DNA of 64,000 nt from Thysanoteuthis rhombus (taxonomy: Eukaryota; Mollusca; Cephalopoda; Oegopsida; Thysanoteuthidae). The DNA lies in the NCBI GenBank assembly GCA_963457665.1, contig OY735215.1:34052672-34116671 (forward strand), read 5' to 3'. This document shows, in pieces, positions 1 to 10,862 of this stretch (its first letter is position 1; every line of letters starts with the position of its first letter). Below the pieces are notes generated by a model. It searched no databases, was not told the origin of the DNA, and saw only the letters and a list, made by a program, of their open reading frames with translations. A program made the position numbers and the translations under genes.

Positions 1-1099
1 TTTGAGGTATGTTAATATATTTACCTTTACAATAGTATTTTTTTTTTTTCTGATAGTTGCATCACTTTATAGCAGCCACATCTTAACCCAAGAGCTCTTC
101 TCAGGTTAAAAGGATATAAGGTGCCCAGACAGGTAGAAATTCATTCATTAATATTCCAGTCTACAACCCCCTTCAAATCTGCAAAGGGCCAACAAGGGGG
201 CCATATGGCTCTGATTGAGATCGGGTGTTTTAGAGAACAAAAAGGTCCATTAAGTAATCTTCTTTGATTTTCATGAAAAATTATCCCAAAAAGAGAGAGT
301 ACGCACACATTATATGTATATATATATATATATAATGCTGAACTCAATCATGTTTGGCACAAGGTTATTTTATGGAGCAACAATAGAGGAACAAACTCAC
401 AATCAATGCCTTGTGAGATAAACACACTAAGCACCTCTTTTAAGAAGTTTTATAAAATTTCATATGCCTACATATATATATATATATACATATGTATGTA
501 GATAGATAAATAGAGAGAGAGGGAGAGAGAGCATCATGCAAATATTTATTTTCTTCTTTCATTTGAACTGAGACTTTTTCAACATCAACTTCACTAATAT
601 TACCCTGTCAATTAATGTAGCATGATAGTGACAAAACTATGTATAAGACACCAGGCAATAAGACAGTGCAGGGAGAATGAGATTCTTGACTTCTCCAAAG
701 TCGTAAACGCAACAATCACAGTCATCAATTCTAACTAAAATACAAATGTGTATGTGTGTGTGCAGTTGTGGATCTACTATAAAACTAACAAAGCTTGTGC
801 TCCAGGCCTCCTAATCCCAGCGGGGGTGCCAAAAGCGATTTGGGGTAGGAGGCAGATTTTCAGAAAGGACATTTTACAATATTTCTATTGAGGGATTGCT
901 ATGTTATGGCAAAAGAGCAAGGAGAGTACCAAGGGTCTACCAAGAAAGTGGAAAGCCTTTTTATCACCAAAGCAATCAATAATTAAAGTATCTCCGAACA
1001 TGAAATTAATCATAAAAATAACCAGGAATTATTTCTGAAAGGATCCATCTTAATCTTCGCTATAACTTTCAAATAATGTTCCATTCTAAAATGTTGTGA
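1..1099. other. No gene seen; short microsatellites
   Basis: AT-rich sequence. Contains (TA)n near 316-334 and 474-490 and a GA-rich run near 511-530. The open frames here are short and low in complexity. Confidence 0.6.
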
Positions 1100-2300
1100 A
1101 ATAGATTTGATATATTTCACAAAATTTTTCCACAGCAAAAGTTATCTGTTCAGTCCTTGCGAAAGACAGCAAACATTCTGCTGTTCAGACTTTATCCGAC
1201 ACATGGCACAAAAACTGCACTCGCAGTTGCTGAGACAAGTGCCACTGATATATAAAGTTTTAGCAACCTGTGTATCTCAGGCAGACATATCTTACTACTT
1301 CGCTATCAAAACGTCACGTATAGTGGAGACTTTCATGACCCTTCCAACGGGAATAGAAACCTTTCTGTTGTAGTTCTTGATGTGCACTGATAGCTCTCCA
1401 AACTGTTCAGTTAATGTGTCCAAGTCAACTATAGCAAAAAAGAGGGACAATTTCTCCTTAAAATCCTTTGGAATGCTTTCCCCATTCGAAGTATCAATTG
1501 ATCAATGAGCAATATCTTTGAGAGCTTTCAGATCAGCCTGATCAAATCAACTTTCAGAGACTTGATTAACTGCATCGATTGCTTCATAAATTCAGCTAAA
1601 AGCTTTGTTTTCTCATCCATATACGTGCCCTCAAATGGAGCCTGAGTATTAACCAAAAAATCAGCCATACTGCCATTTGTTTAGCTCTTCCTCTTTCCAA
1701 CATTAGAGTCACTACGATTAAGCCCTGACAATTCATCTACTTGGTCATAGAGATACTCTTACTCCTTTCTCCAAATAGAGCTCTAGGAGATGAGCATAAA
1801 GCTTGCTTATGCTAGTAATTATCTGTTCTGCAGTCAGGCTTATGCTCAACAGTTGTTTAGAATTATTTTCAAGCAAGTACACTAGCTCTTGCGTAGTCAT
1901 CAGTTGGAAAATTTCTTTGAACTTTTGGATTTTTGTCAGGAGCCCTTGTGATTTTTCTCTGCATTCAAGGATTTCAGTTATATCTTTCCTGAGCTGCAAT
2001 GTGATATCTTAGAGTTCTATTTACTTTTTTGTTATAATTTCTGCTGGATATCCTCTTGTTGTCCATCTTGGTCTGGAAAGTTCCCTTAAACCAACAAGTG
2101 CATACATGTCTTTACAGAGATCATGTGAATTTGCAATCAAGAGAAGAAGCATCTTTAAAGACAAGCTCGTTACAGTGAACAAAGCATTGGATGCATTATA
2201 CATGTTGGCTCAAATTTTCTTTCATCAGCGGACCAAGACATTTGATCAAATACCATTCCTATCTATTTTCCTTTGTTTATGTTGCATCCCATCAATATAG
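1100..2300 (-). pseudogene. Broken coding relic, unidentified, two modules
   Basis: Reading the minus strand, 2203 to 1745 is one frame interrupted by two stop codons near 2021 and 2007. It carries LCKDMYALVGLRELSR, then a coiled-coil-like stretch with QLRKDITEILECREKS and LVYLLENNSKQLLS. Shifting frame, it continues YDQVDELSGLNRSDSNVGKR to a stop near 1684. Below this a second stretch starts MADFLVNTQAPFEGTYMDEK. It has further stops and frame changes, reaching a cysteine-rich piece (CLSNCECSFCAMC) near 1200. Amino-acid composition is protein-like across several kilobases on one strand only, which suggests a decayed gene or retrocopy. I do not recognise the family. Confidence 0.45.
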
Positions 2301-2303
2301 CAT

Positions 2304-2870
2304 TTACAGTAATGCATCTGATGTCGGTCCTTTGTCAAATAGCAAAACATTCATAAAGTTTTCTTGAATGTCATAAGTATTGCTGCAGTAGCAGACCAAA
2401 AATAATTGCTGTTCAGTTTTCAAAACGTATCGAGACTCATTGCAAATTACAAGTTCATATCTTGCCTTTGGCACAATTGACATCTCTTGTTCAGAGAGAA
2501 TTTTGTGTGAAAAGAAGAGGTTTTTGTCAAGGAGGCATTTTAGATCTACACAATGAATTGTTTTATCTTTGTTAAACTGGGTTATTTTAGAGTCTTCATT
2601 TGTGTAGCCAGGCATAGGAATTCCTTGTAGTAGGATAATCTTCATTGCATTTGATTGAGCGACAAAGCATTTCGCTTTCAAAGCTAAAAATAAATAGAAA
2701 GCCATGGATTCGTCCAAAACTCCATTAAAGAAGGAGTTTTCGTCACTGGTCCAGAGACCCCAGAATGCCACTATGCGGAGGGGGGGGGTAGATACATAAT
2801 GATTTATAAGATTCTTTTTATCAGTTATCTCAAACAGTTCAATTGGTACCCAAACACAAAATGATACCAT
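2304..2870 (-). pseudogene. 188-codon open frame, unidentified, probably part of the same relic
   Basis: Longest clean open frame in the left 17 kb apart from low-complexity artefacts: ATG at 2870, stop at 2304. Notable stretches are VAFWGLWTSDENSFFNGVLD, ARYELVICNESRYVLKTEQQ and NFMNVLLFDKGPTSDALL. It has aromatic, Cys and charged residues in normal proportions, no signal peptide at the ATG and no transmembrane run. A G8 run at 2780-2787 encodes TPPL. The following minus-strand sequence (2203-1745) is in another frame, so a frameshift or an intron lies between. It could be an intact exon of an unknown gene or a relic; I favour a relic because the neighbouring segments carry stops. Confidence 0.45.
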
Positions 2871-3531
2871 AGATAAGCCTTAGTGTAAGGAATGGATTAT
2901 AAAGATACTAGTTCACCCATGCCATTAGAAATGATGTCATTATTAGAATTATTCTGCAATTGTACTATACTCAAGAAATATCAAAAATAATATGGTGTTT
3001 TACATTTTCTTGTTCATGTTCAACCAGAATGGACCTGGATTTTTTAAGCATTTAAACACAAAAATGTGAGGGAGACCACTCTGCAATTAACATAATAGTC
3101 ATCTCCCTTGACAAATATTGTAGACAGACAATACAGCCAATCAAATGGCAAATCATAAAAGATGATATTATCCAAAAATATCAAGTGATCAAGTTGATAC
3201 ATTCTTTGAATGCTAACAATAAAACAAAAGTAACATCTTCAAGAATAATCAATTGCACACACAAAGCAACTTTGAGCGTAAACTAATTAAATCAATTCAG
3301 TATTTGCCGGCCCATAAGATGCATGATTAACAAGTTCAACTCTGTCTATAGTTTTCAGAAGGATCATTAATTTTTCAAAGGGTCTTTCAGACGACTGAAC
3401 TCCTTCTCATTGTTTGTGTTGTGAACACAAGATTTCGGCCAATTAATTCTACAGCCTTCTTTATGAGTACTATCTGAACATGATAGTGGTAAACAGAATT
3501 TCCCCCCAAATGATAGCAACACTTATAACAT

Positions 3532-3645
3532 ATTTCTCTTTCAGCATTAGCTTGAGGACAAAATCTGGACCAATTCTTTGGATTTACAACTCTTGGACTA
3601 ATATGCAAAAAATTATTTTGACAAGGTCCATGAAGATTTAGACAA
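3532..3645. repeat. 114-bp duplicate of 3902-4015 flanked by 25-bp direct repeats
   Basis: Matches 3902-4015 at all but one position (A/G in the tgaagRtttagac part). The copy sits between two identical 25-bp repeats, 3508-3532 and 3644-3668 (aaatgatagcaacacttata and five more bases). This looks like a recent templated insertion with duplication of its target. Confidence 0.85.
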
Positions 3646-3879
3646 ATGATAGCAACACTTATAACATAGGATTCAGATGTTTTCTTTCTCTTTCCTTGTT
3701 AGGTCTGGAATTCCATATCTGAATCCCATAAATAAACTCTTCAGAGGGTAAATTCAACCACGATCAGTAGCTTTCTATTTTGAGCTTTTGTAGATGGCCC
3801 CATAGTTATAATACCACTGCATTGGCCACATTATAATGTTTGCATAGGTTTTTCTTCATCTGAATATACATCTGAAGTG

Positions 3880-4221
3880 CTAGCAAATACAGGAATTGAG
3901 AATTTCTCTTTCAGCATTAGCTTGAGGACAAAATCTGGACCAATTCTTTGGATTTACAACTCTTGGACTAATATGCAAAAAATTATTTTGACAAGGTCCA
4001 TGAAGGTTTAGACAAGTAAGATACTCAATGGTGAAAACTAATTCTGTGAATCTTTGAAGAGCCATTATCATTCTGCCGGTTATTTGGATCAGTGAACTCA
4101 TTGTTTTCATTGCTTTTGTTTCAGCTGATCCGTCAGTGAACAATGGAGAATCCCACATGGATTGTTCATGTGAAATCCAAAGAATGAACATTGTCGTAAC
4201 AACAACCAAAAATGAGGTCAA
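3880..4221 (-). pseudogene. Possible coding relic, unidentified
   Basis: Minus-strand open frame with no ATG at its left limit (the first codon is TTG). It reads TSFLVVVTTMFILWISHEQS, a hydrophobic run like a signal peptide, then ETKAMKTMSSLIQITGRMIM and FCPQANAERE. The last 114 bp (3902-4015) are duplicated at 3532-3645. No family recognised. On the plus strand the duplicated block looks like an exon framed by TTTCTCTTTCAG and a GTAAG. Confidence 0.3.
3902..4015. repeat. Source copy of the 114-bp duplicated block
   Basis: Lacks the 25-bp flanking repeats of the other copy and is continuous with the surrounding open frame, so it is taken as the donor. Confidence 0.7.
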
Positions 4222-4229
4222 TAGTCCAC

Positions 4230-5030
4230 CTCTTGGAACAAAAATAAATTACCTGCAATTGATTGAATTTTTTAGATTCATTCATCCCTCACTTATATTA
4301 AGGATATTGTGGAGAGATGGAACCGGTGGTTGCAATTACTTTTGTCAGTCCTTCTCTGCTTTTTGTTATTTTAGATGAGTAATCTACCACAATCTATTTC
4401 CAGAGTGTCAGGTCTGTCCCAAGGGATAAAAGCCTTCTTTCCCCTTCCCCATGTAGGAGACATAGGAAGTGATGGGCCTTGGCCCTCCATGCTGGCCAAT
4501 GATGCATTGGAAGGGAGGGGAGATGAATACATGCTTTTTACAAGGGATTTAGTTGAGTGCAATCTGTCTCAGTCAGAGTTCGGACTCATCTCAACAATAC
4601 CATTCTCTGGGTCTTTAAACACCCAGCCATCCAAACCTCCAATGGATTGATAACAAAAACAAAGAATGCAAATTAGAAATTCTGGGAACATTTCTTTACT
4701 CTCAATTGCCTGTACACCTCATGATACTTCTCTTCATTCTTAGTAGATCTGTCAGATTAGAAAAAATTAAGCAGTTTCATCCTCAAAATCCTTGAGACTG
4801 GGGCAGCAGAATCAAAGATTCTTGATAGAAAATCGAGAGTTAACACAATGTTCATATGAACATAGTTGCTTGAAATTAGACTCTACAGGCATTCAGACGT
4901 TAAGATAATGTGGGTAGGTGGGTGGGAGTTGTACACCTGGGTTGTGCAAGGAGTTCCTGCTAGTATTTTATACAAAATATCATTTGTATTATTTGAGTTA
5001 TTGAATTTTAAAACCAGTTCGACTTCATAG
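4230..5030. other. No gene seen; possible unnamed repeat
   Basis: A less AT-rich block at 4375-4650 has open frames on both strands (plus: SGLSQGIKAFFPLP then GDIGSDGPWPSMLANDALEG). Neither has a recognised domain. It resembles a dispersed repeat more than a gene. Confidence 0.4.
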
Positions 5031-5034
5031 ACAT

Positions 5035-5072
5035 CCTATATATATACACATACATATATATGTATATATATA

Positions 5073-5129
<57 letters not shown>

Positions 5130-5140
5130 ATATACTAGCA
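5035..5140. repeat. (TA)n microsatellite with TGTA/CACA interruptions
   Basis: About 100 bp of alternating T/A with a few C and G interruptions. Confidence 0.95.
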
Positions 5141-5226
5141 TATACTCGTAAAAAATACAGGTTATTGTTATTTATGTATGGATTGGCACTCTTCCTAATG
5201 GTCCTCCCTCATCTTCTTAGTTAATT

Positions 5227-5230
<4 letters not shown>

Positions 5231-5286
<56 letters not shown>

Positions 5287-5287
5287 A
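5231..5287. repeat. (AT)n(GT)n compound microsatellite
   Basis: About 35 bp of AT repeat followed by about 20 bp of GT repeat. Confidence 0.95.
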
Positions 5288-5288
5288 A

Positions 5289-5512
5289 GTTTTGTTGATG
5301 TATTTCACATGGACCAATCCATTATAACTTTTAGGTTATAACAGGACTGACCAGACAGACAACCAACCAAACATAATAATTTGCATACATGGCTTTTATA
5401 TGGATGGATTAGCTCTGTTAATGTATTTCACATGGACCAATCCATAATAACTTCTAGTTTATAACAGGACTCTGACTAGAAAGACAACCAAATTAATTTA
5501 CATATTTGGCTT
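5289..5512. repeat. Tandem duplication, ~115-bp unit, two copies
   Basis: The phrase tgtatttcacatggaccaat recurs with its downstream sequence (ataacagga, gacaaccaa), once near 5300 and once near 5420. A (TA)n array follows at 5513-5549. Confidence 0.85.
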
Positions 5513-5549
5513 ATATATATATATATTATATATATATATATATATATAT

Positions 5550-7090
5550 GAAACAATATTTTGTAAAATAATATCTTGCTATAACAGTCACTTACAGAGT
5601 AGAATTCTTCAGATAATGCTTCATTAATTACCATTAAAAAAAAATCAATGAAGATGCTTTTTAAATCCCCTTTGTACACATTATACACATATTTTTATGA
5701 CATCATAAATACCTATCACAAACTGATAACATAATTTAACATTACCATTTCTGGCAAAAGTATTTTTTTTTAATGATACATTATAAACAGTGACATAATC
5801 AGTGCAAAAAAAGTGCAACAACATTTAGTAATAATATAAGTTACAAACTCTTCTTAGCTTACCAACTTGGTGAAGGGTTTTTCATCATTCTGATAACACA
5901 TTCATTTTTTTTTTCTTGTAATAATATTCAAAGCAATTAACACATTCATTACAAGTATTAGTCACAGCAGTATGTGGGGCACAAATTGTAGGAGTTGGAA
6001 TGTCAAAAAAGAGGGAAGCTACATAAATAATATTGTTTGGCGCTCAACAGATAATAGAGCTATTCAACACTTTCAGAATAGAACAATGTGGATCCCCCAC
6101 AGACTAAAAAGTATCACTGGAAAGTAGGAATTAGTCACTGCAGTGTGCAGAGAAAAAAATGAAGCCAAGGTGCAAATTTCAAAAAGGGGGACATTAAATT
6201 TTTTAATTATTGGCCTTACCTGGTTTTCTTTTAGACCGAATGAGATGACACTTAACAAACTATCAGTTGTTTGAAAATCCTAATCAGAAGGAAGTAAAAA
6301 CATTGAAAGTTTGGTCATACCAGACACTATTGGTTTGTAATTTATCATATCCATCTGAGCCAAAGGTGTTTCTATTTACTTCTTAAGTTCCAATATTATA
6401 TTGCTTGATAATTTCCTTTGTCATACTGGTCTGGTTTTAGACCAGATTTCTCAACTGCGGTTCAACAAGAAGTTGTTAGGGGTTCCACAAAAATTTTATA
6501 AAAGCACAAGACAAACACCCACTTTTGCTTCATTTGAAGGTTATCTATATCAGTAGCAGTGCTTGTCATGATTACATTCGACGATACAAACACCTAAAAT
6601 TTTACTGACCAAAAAAAGACCAGCAGCTGTCATTTTTTACAATGATTATGAATTTAAATTTTTTCAAAGTAAAACTCACTAAAAAGCTACAATCTCAGAT
6701 AATATAATGAAATCAAAGGGTTGTTGTATGTTGTGTTAGAAATTTCAATTGCAGTACAACTTTTGTTTAACAATATCAATTATTGCTCCAGTTTTTTTAA
6801 AAGAAAAGGAACACACAATTGTTTTCAACTTAAAAAAGTTCCTTTATGTCCAAGGGCATGTTTAGTGCACTATACATACATAGATCGACATTTATACATC
6901 TTCCAATTAGTGTATGTATAAATATATATGCATTTGTGTGCCTATATGTACATTCAACACCAGAATCAATGGGGTAAATACATTTATGAACACATATCAT
7001 ATATAACATTGTATAAATTACATAAAGGAAAAAAGTAATATAAAATAAAAACTATATTTTACTTATATTGGGAGAAAATAAACATCAATA
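5550..7090. other. No gene seen; degenerate repeats
   Basis: AT-rich. Two related blocks share attagtcac.gcagt and a nearby caaa.t...aaaaagaggg stretch (about 5960-6020 and 6125-6195), suggesting an old duplication. Around 6445-6490, tttctcaactgcggttc and aggggttccacaaaaa resemble an end of an old DNA transposon; family uncertain. Confidence 0.4.
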
Positions 7091-7564
7091 TAGATACACA
7101 ATCTCTTATCCAAAATTCTGGAAACTGAAAAGCTGCAACAATTGAATATTGTTTTCTATTGATGTTGTCTACATACCAAAACTCACTTTTGGCCCCAAAC
7201 ATGACCTGATGTAACCCACACTCAATCGATGTTGTCTCAAAGGCCTTGTAAAGCAAAGTAAGTAATCATTCTGAAATAATCTTGGCTCAACCAATACCAA
7301 ACAGTTGAGTCTCAGTGCTCCTACTAGTCAGACATTCCTCTTCTTACGATTATTTTGTTAATTTTTTTGTGAGTTTTCTGCTTTGAAGACAGTGAAAATG
7401 TTGAAAATAGCTGAAGATTCCTCCATGGGTAAAAGTGAGAGGCAGAAAAGGAAGCACCTGTCGTTATTGATTCAAATATCAATGCCATTTCGGAATCAAA
7501 AAAATTTTGAATTCTTAAAAGTATCTGGTCCCAAAAGTTTCAAATAAGAGATTGTGTACCTGTA
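7091..7564. mobile_element. Tigger/pogo-type MITE
   Basis: About 470 bp with terminal inverted repeats: left gatacacaatctcttatcca and right, reverse complemented, caggtacacaatctcttatt. TA dinucleotides flank both ends, the usual target of this superfamily. The subterminal TCTTATCCAAAATTCTGG and, on the right arm, TTTTGGGACCAGATAC recall Tigger3-like ends. Near 7424-7480 a plus-strand fragment MGKSERQKRKHLSLL looks like the basic start of a pogo/Tigger transposase, so this is probably an internally deleted derivative. Confidence 0.65.
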
Positions 7565-8295
7565 AGCAAATACAAAGCATGATTCACTTTTATCTGACAT
7601 TGAAATCGATTTAATCAATTTTACTCAACATTTGTTTTTTAAGGTCCAATTTCAGGAGGTGAATTAACTTAATTATTCTAATTAGGGTGACAAAAGGCAT
7701 TTCATCTCCTTTTGACTTCTGTTGAAAATCTTTTAGATGAAATAGGATCAGATGAGAGCCGAAGGGAGAGCACACCCTTAATTTTTTAAATGACATCATC
7801 ACCTCACATATGCTAGATTTAGCTAATACATTTTGATGAAAGGGAAGAAAGATATAGAGAATGAATTGTGGGAATAAACAAAAAGATGAAATATATAAAG
7901 TAGGGAGAGATTTCTGACTTGTATCCTCATCTTGGTTGTTTATATCACATTTTTGGCTGCTATACCTTAAAGCTTTTCTCAAATGTCTGTTATATTTTGA
8001 TCATTGGGCTGAGATCAGAGTGGAGTATCTGATTCTTAGTTATGTTCTCATCTTCAGGCATGACACAGCATAAATGAAGCAAGCCTGGTACAGCAGACTT
8101 CAACCCCAGGGTATCAACCTCCCCACTACCAGCATAAGGAGAGTGCTGGGAGTAATATTAACACTTTTGTGACACTGATCGTGGGACTGGGCAATTTCTA
8201 ACCTTGCCCACATTTTGGACTCTACAATAGGTCTGACAGTGTTATATTTGCCCGCCAGGGGTGGCGAAAGAAATTTCAGGCTTGATAATTGTCAC
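7565..8295. other. No gene seen
   Basis: AT-rich sequence. 8060-8270 is less AT-rich and may be an old repeat, but no element could be named. Confidence 0.5.
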
Positions 8296-8417
8296 CATTT
8301 TTCTTATGTTGGCCTTCGGTTTTCTCTACTAAGTTTATGAACCTCAGCACTACTTGACACAAGGATTGAACTCATGACTCCTAGTAAACAAGACTGTCTC
8401 AGTCAGTTATGCTCTGA
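8296..8417 (-). repeat. tRNA-derived SINE relic
   Basis: Read on the minus strand it has an A-box-like stretch (gcataactgactgagacagt) and a B-box GAGTTCAATCC (plus 8363-8373) at tRNA-like spacing. No acceptor stem can be drawn, so it is a SINE head and not a working tRNA. Confidence 0.55.
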
Positions 8418-8589
8418 ATTTATCAGTTCTTTCCCTTAGTTGTCAAAAGATTTTGGTATAAAAGGGGCAATTTTGGCACATTATCAGTTGGAGAAAAATG
8501 GGGGAATGGGCAGTTTCTCTACTCTTCAATTCAATTGCACACTGCCTCTCTTTCTCATATCCCCCCCCATATATATCCCCCCCATATAT

Positions 8590-8838
8590 ATATATATTTT
8601 GCGTTATATTATTTTGAAACTCTATTTGAAATGATCTCACGTTATTACATGATGAATATATCATTTGACCTATTGGTCGTAGGATGGTTCTATCCCAGCA
8701 GCATTTTCTTTAATTGTTCATTATGTTTATGTTATCTAGGCCAAATGATACTTTCACTGTGCAATAACAGGAGATTGTTTCAAAATAATATAATACAATT
8801 TATAGTTATTCCTGTCAGATTATATATCCATTTCTCAA

Positions 8839-8840
<2 letters not shown>
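8590..8840. mobile_element. Foldback MITE, family 1, copy a
   Basis: Left arm ttgcgttatattattttgaa...ttattacatgatgaatatat and right arm tctaggccaaatgatacttt...tgtgcaataacag form an imperfect inverted repeat. The right terminus tcagattatatatccatttc is shared with copies near 39.3 and 62.9 kb. The core is mostly lost. It abuts a (TA)n array at 8841-8879. Confidence 0.75.

Positions 8841-8879
<39 letters not shown>
8841..8879. repeat. (TA)n microsatellite
   Basis: About 38 bp of perfect TA repeat directly after the MITE end. Confidence 0.95.
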
Positions 8880-8884
<5 letters not shown>

Positions 8885-10244
8885 CATAGCTGAGTTCAAC
8901 ACTCATGTTAAATTCGTCAAGGTTTATTTCAACCGATTTATTCACTCTTGATATTTCTAATTCTTTGCAATATCCACTCGAAAGTACCCAGAGAAGTTGT
9001 CCACCATCTTGTTTGAAAAGGAGATTTTTCAAATGAATGATCTCGATTCTCCTGAAGCTTCTTGCTGTGTCAACAAAGTTGGCATTGAGCTTCAGTAAAA
9101 AAATGTGTATAATGGAGTTACTTAACAACCCAATATAAAAATCGGCTTCCTTTCTTGTTTAGAAACAAATTTTTAACAATCATGCAGTTTGTGTTCGTTC
9201 AATATTGAACTATTTTTCAATAAGAACAAGGTGTTTATCCACAAGAGTACAGGCGCTGAAATGTTGCGATAGAAACAACCAAGATGAAAAAGCAAATTTT
9301 AAAGAATCTTCAGCTGATAATCACACAATTCTCTAAAGTTCCTATGGAAATGATTAGAAAAAAGAAGGAAAATGAAAGAATGATTTTCAAACTTTTTAAA
9401 TGCAGCTGTTTCGATACTTATTCATTTTTGACTAGCTTCCAAAGATAAGGGATATTCGTTCAAATCTTACCAGAAGCTTAGTCTTTGTTTCCAATTCTCA
9501 CTCAGCAATCATAGAATGATGATCTGGGAGTTGCAATAAAAAGCAAAAAAATTAAGATGGAAAAAATACTGGTAAAAAAATTTATGATTATCGAGAAATA
9601 CTATGGAGGTGGGGAGTAGCATAACAGTTACCGGCATGGAAAATAGAATTGATGAACCAAGTTTGAGTTTCGGCCAAGAATGCTTATCTCCACTTTGCAC
9701 TTATGCCCAAGGGAAAGGCATGAATTCACTGCTCTCCCGATATATGGATATATAGCAGGACAGTTCGAGCTCTCTAGCCCTGTAAGACAGTCCAATTTGG
9801 TCATGCAGCTAGCAACTCCATCTATAAAACTTACTTGCTACTGAGATTGTAACGTAGACCTATGCTCCTCAAGGAGTTTACATTCATCCAAAAGAAAAAA
9901 GATGATTAAAATGAATCAACAAACATGACTGAGAAAAAATTTGATAAGAAGAAAAAAAGAATGATAAAGGCAATGAAATAATGGGAAAAAAATAGGAAGA
10001 AACAAGAAAAATGAATTATGAGAAGAGGAGAAAAAACAAGAGACATCAAAAAAGAAAAAAAGAAAAAAAACACCTCAGGAAGAATGATACAAGTGTCTCA
10101 TTTCCAAACCATATTTTTTTTTTAATCATTATCAAATAATCATTATTCACTTTCTCATCAATCCAAATTCTCATCAAAAATAGCTAGCAGACATCTTGAA
10201 TTTTCCAAAAATTTTGTCCAATTTTTTTTTTTTTCAAATTTTGA
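8880..10244. other. No gene seen
   Basis: AT-rich sequence. 9600-9780 is less AT-rich and resembles an old SINE-type repeat without clear boxes. 9890-10080 is A-rich with many AAAAGA runs. Confidence 0.5.
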
Positions 10245-10862
10245 TTCTTCAATTTCCTTCATCACTCTCCTGAATGAATAAGTGAATGGGAAAGAAAGAA
10301 AGAATGATAATAAATAAAGGAATCTTTCCTGTCCACAGCAGTTCTCTTCATCTCTCTCCTAAATGAATAAGTGAATGAGAGATTGAAGGAGAGAATGATA
10401 AATAAAAGAATCTTTCCTGTTCACAGCAGTTTCCTTCATCACTCTCCTAAATGAATAAGTCAGAGAGAGAGTGAAAGAAAGAAAGAATGATAAATAGAGG
10501 AGTATTTCCTGTTCACAGCAGTTTCCTTCATTACACTCTTGAATGAATAAGGGAATGAAACAGTGAATGTGAGAGAGTAAAAGAAAGATACTTGAGGAAA
10601 TCTTTCCTATTCACAGCAGCTTCCTTCATCATTCTCCCCAATGAATAAGTGAATGACAGAATGAAAGAGAAAGAATGATAAATAAAGGAATCTTTCCTGT
10701 TCACAGCAGCTTTCTTCACCACTCTCCTGAATGAATAGGAGAGTAAAAGAAAGAAAGAATGATAAATAAAGGAATCTTTCCTGTTCACAGCAGTTTCATT
10801 CTTCACTCTCTTGAATAAATAAGTGAATGACAGAGTGAAAGAATGAAAGAATGATATATAGA
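10245..10862. repeat. ~90-bp satellite, about seven copies
   Basis: Each unit holds tttcctgttcacagcagt, ccttcatcactctcctaaat, gaataagtgaatg, then a GA-rich run and aatgataaataaagg. Phrases recur at roughly 88-92-bp steps with divergence between copies. A 121-codon open frame on the minus strand is an artefact of the repeat. Confidence 0.9.

Noticed and set aside
2021..2203. Independent 60-codon gene
   Set aside because: Same frame as the next stretch down to 1745 with two stops between; treated as one broken relic.
4375..4650. 91-codon plus-strand frame
   Set aside because: No domain recognised and the opposite strand is open too; more like a repeat.
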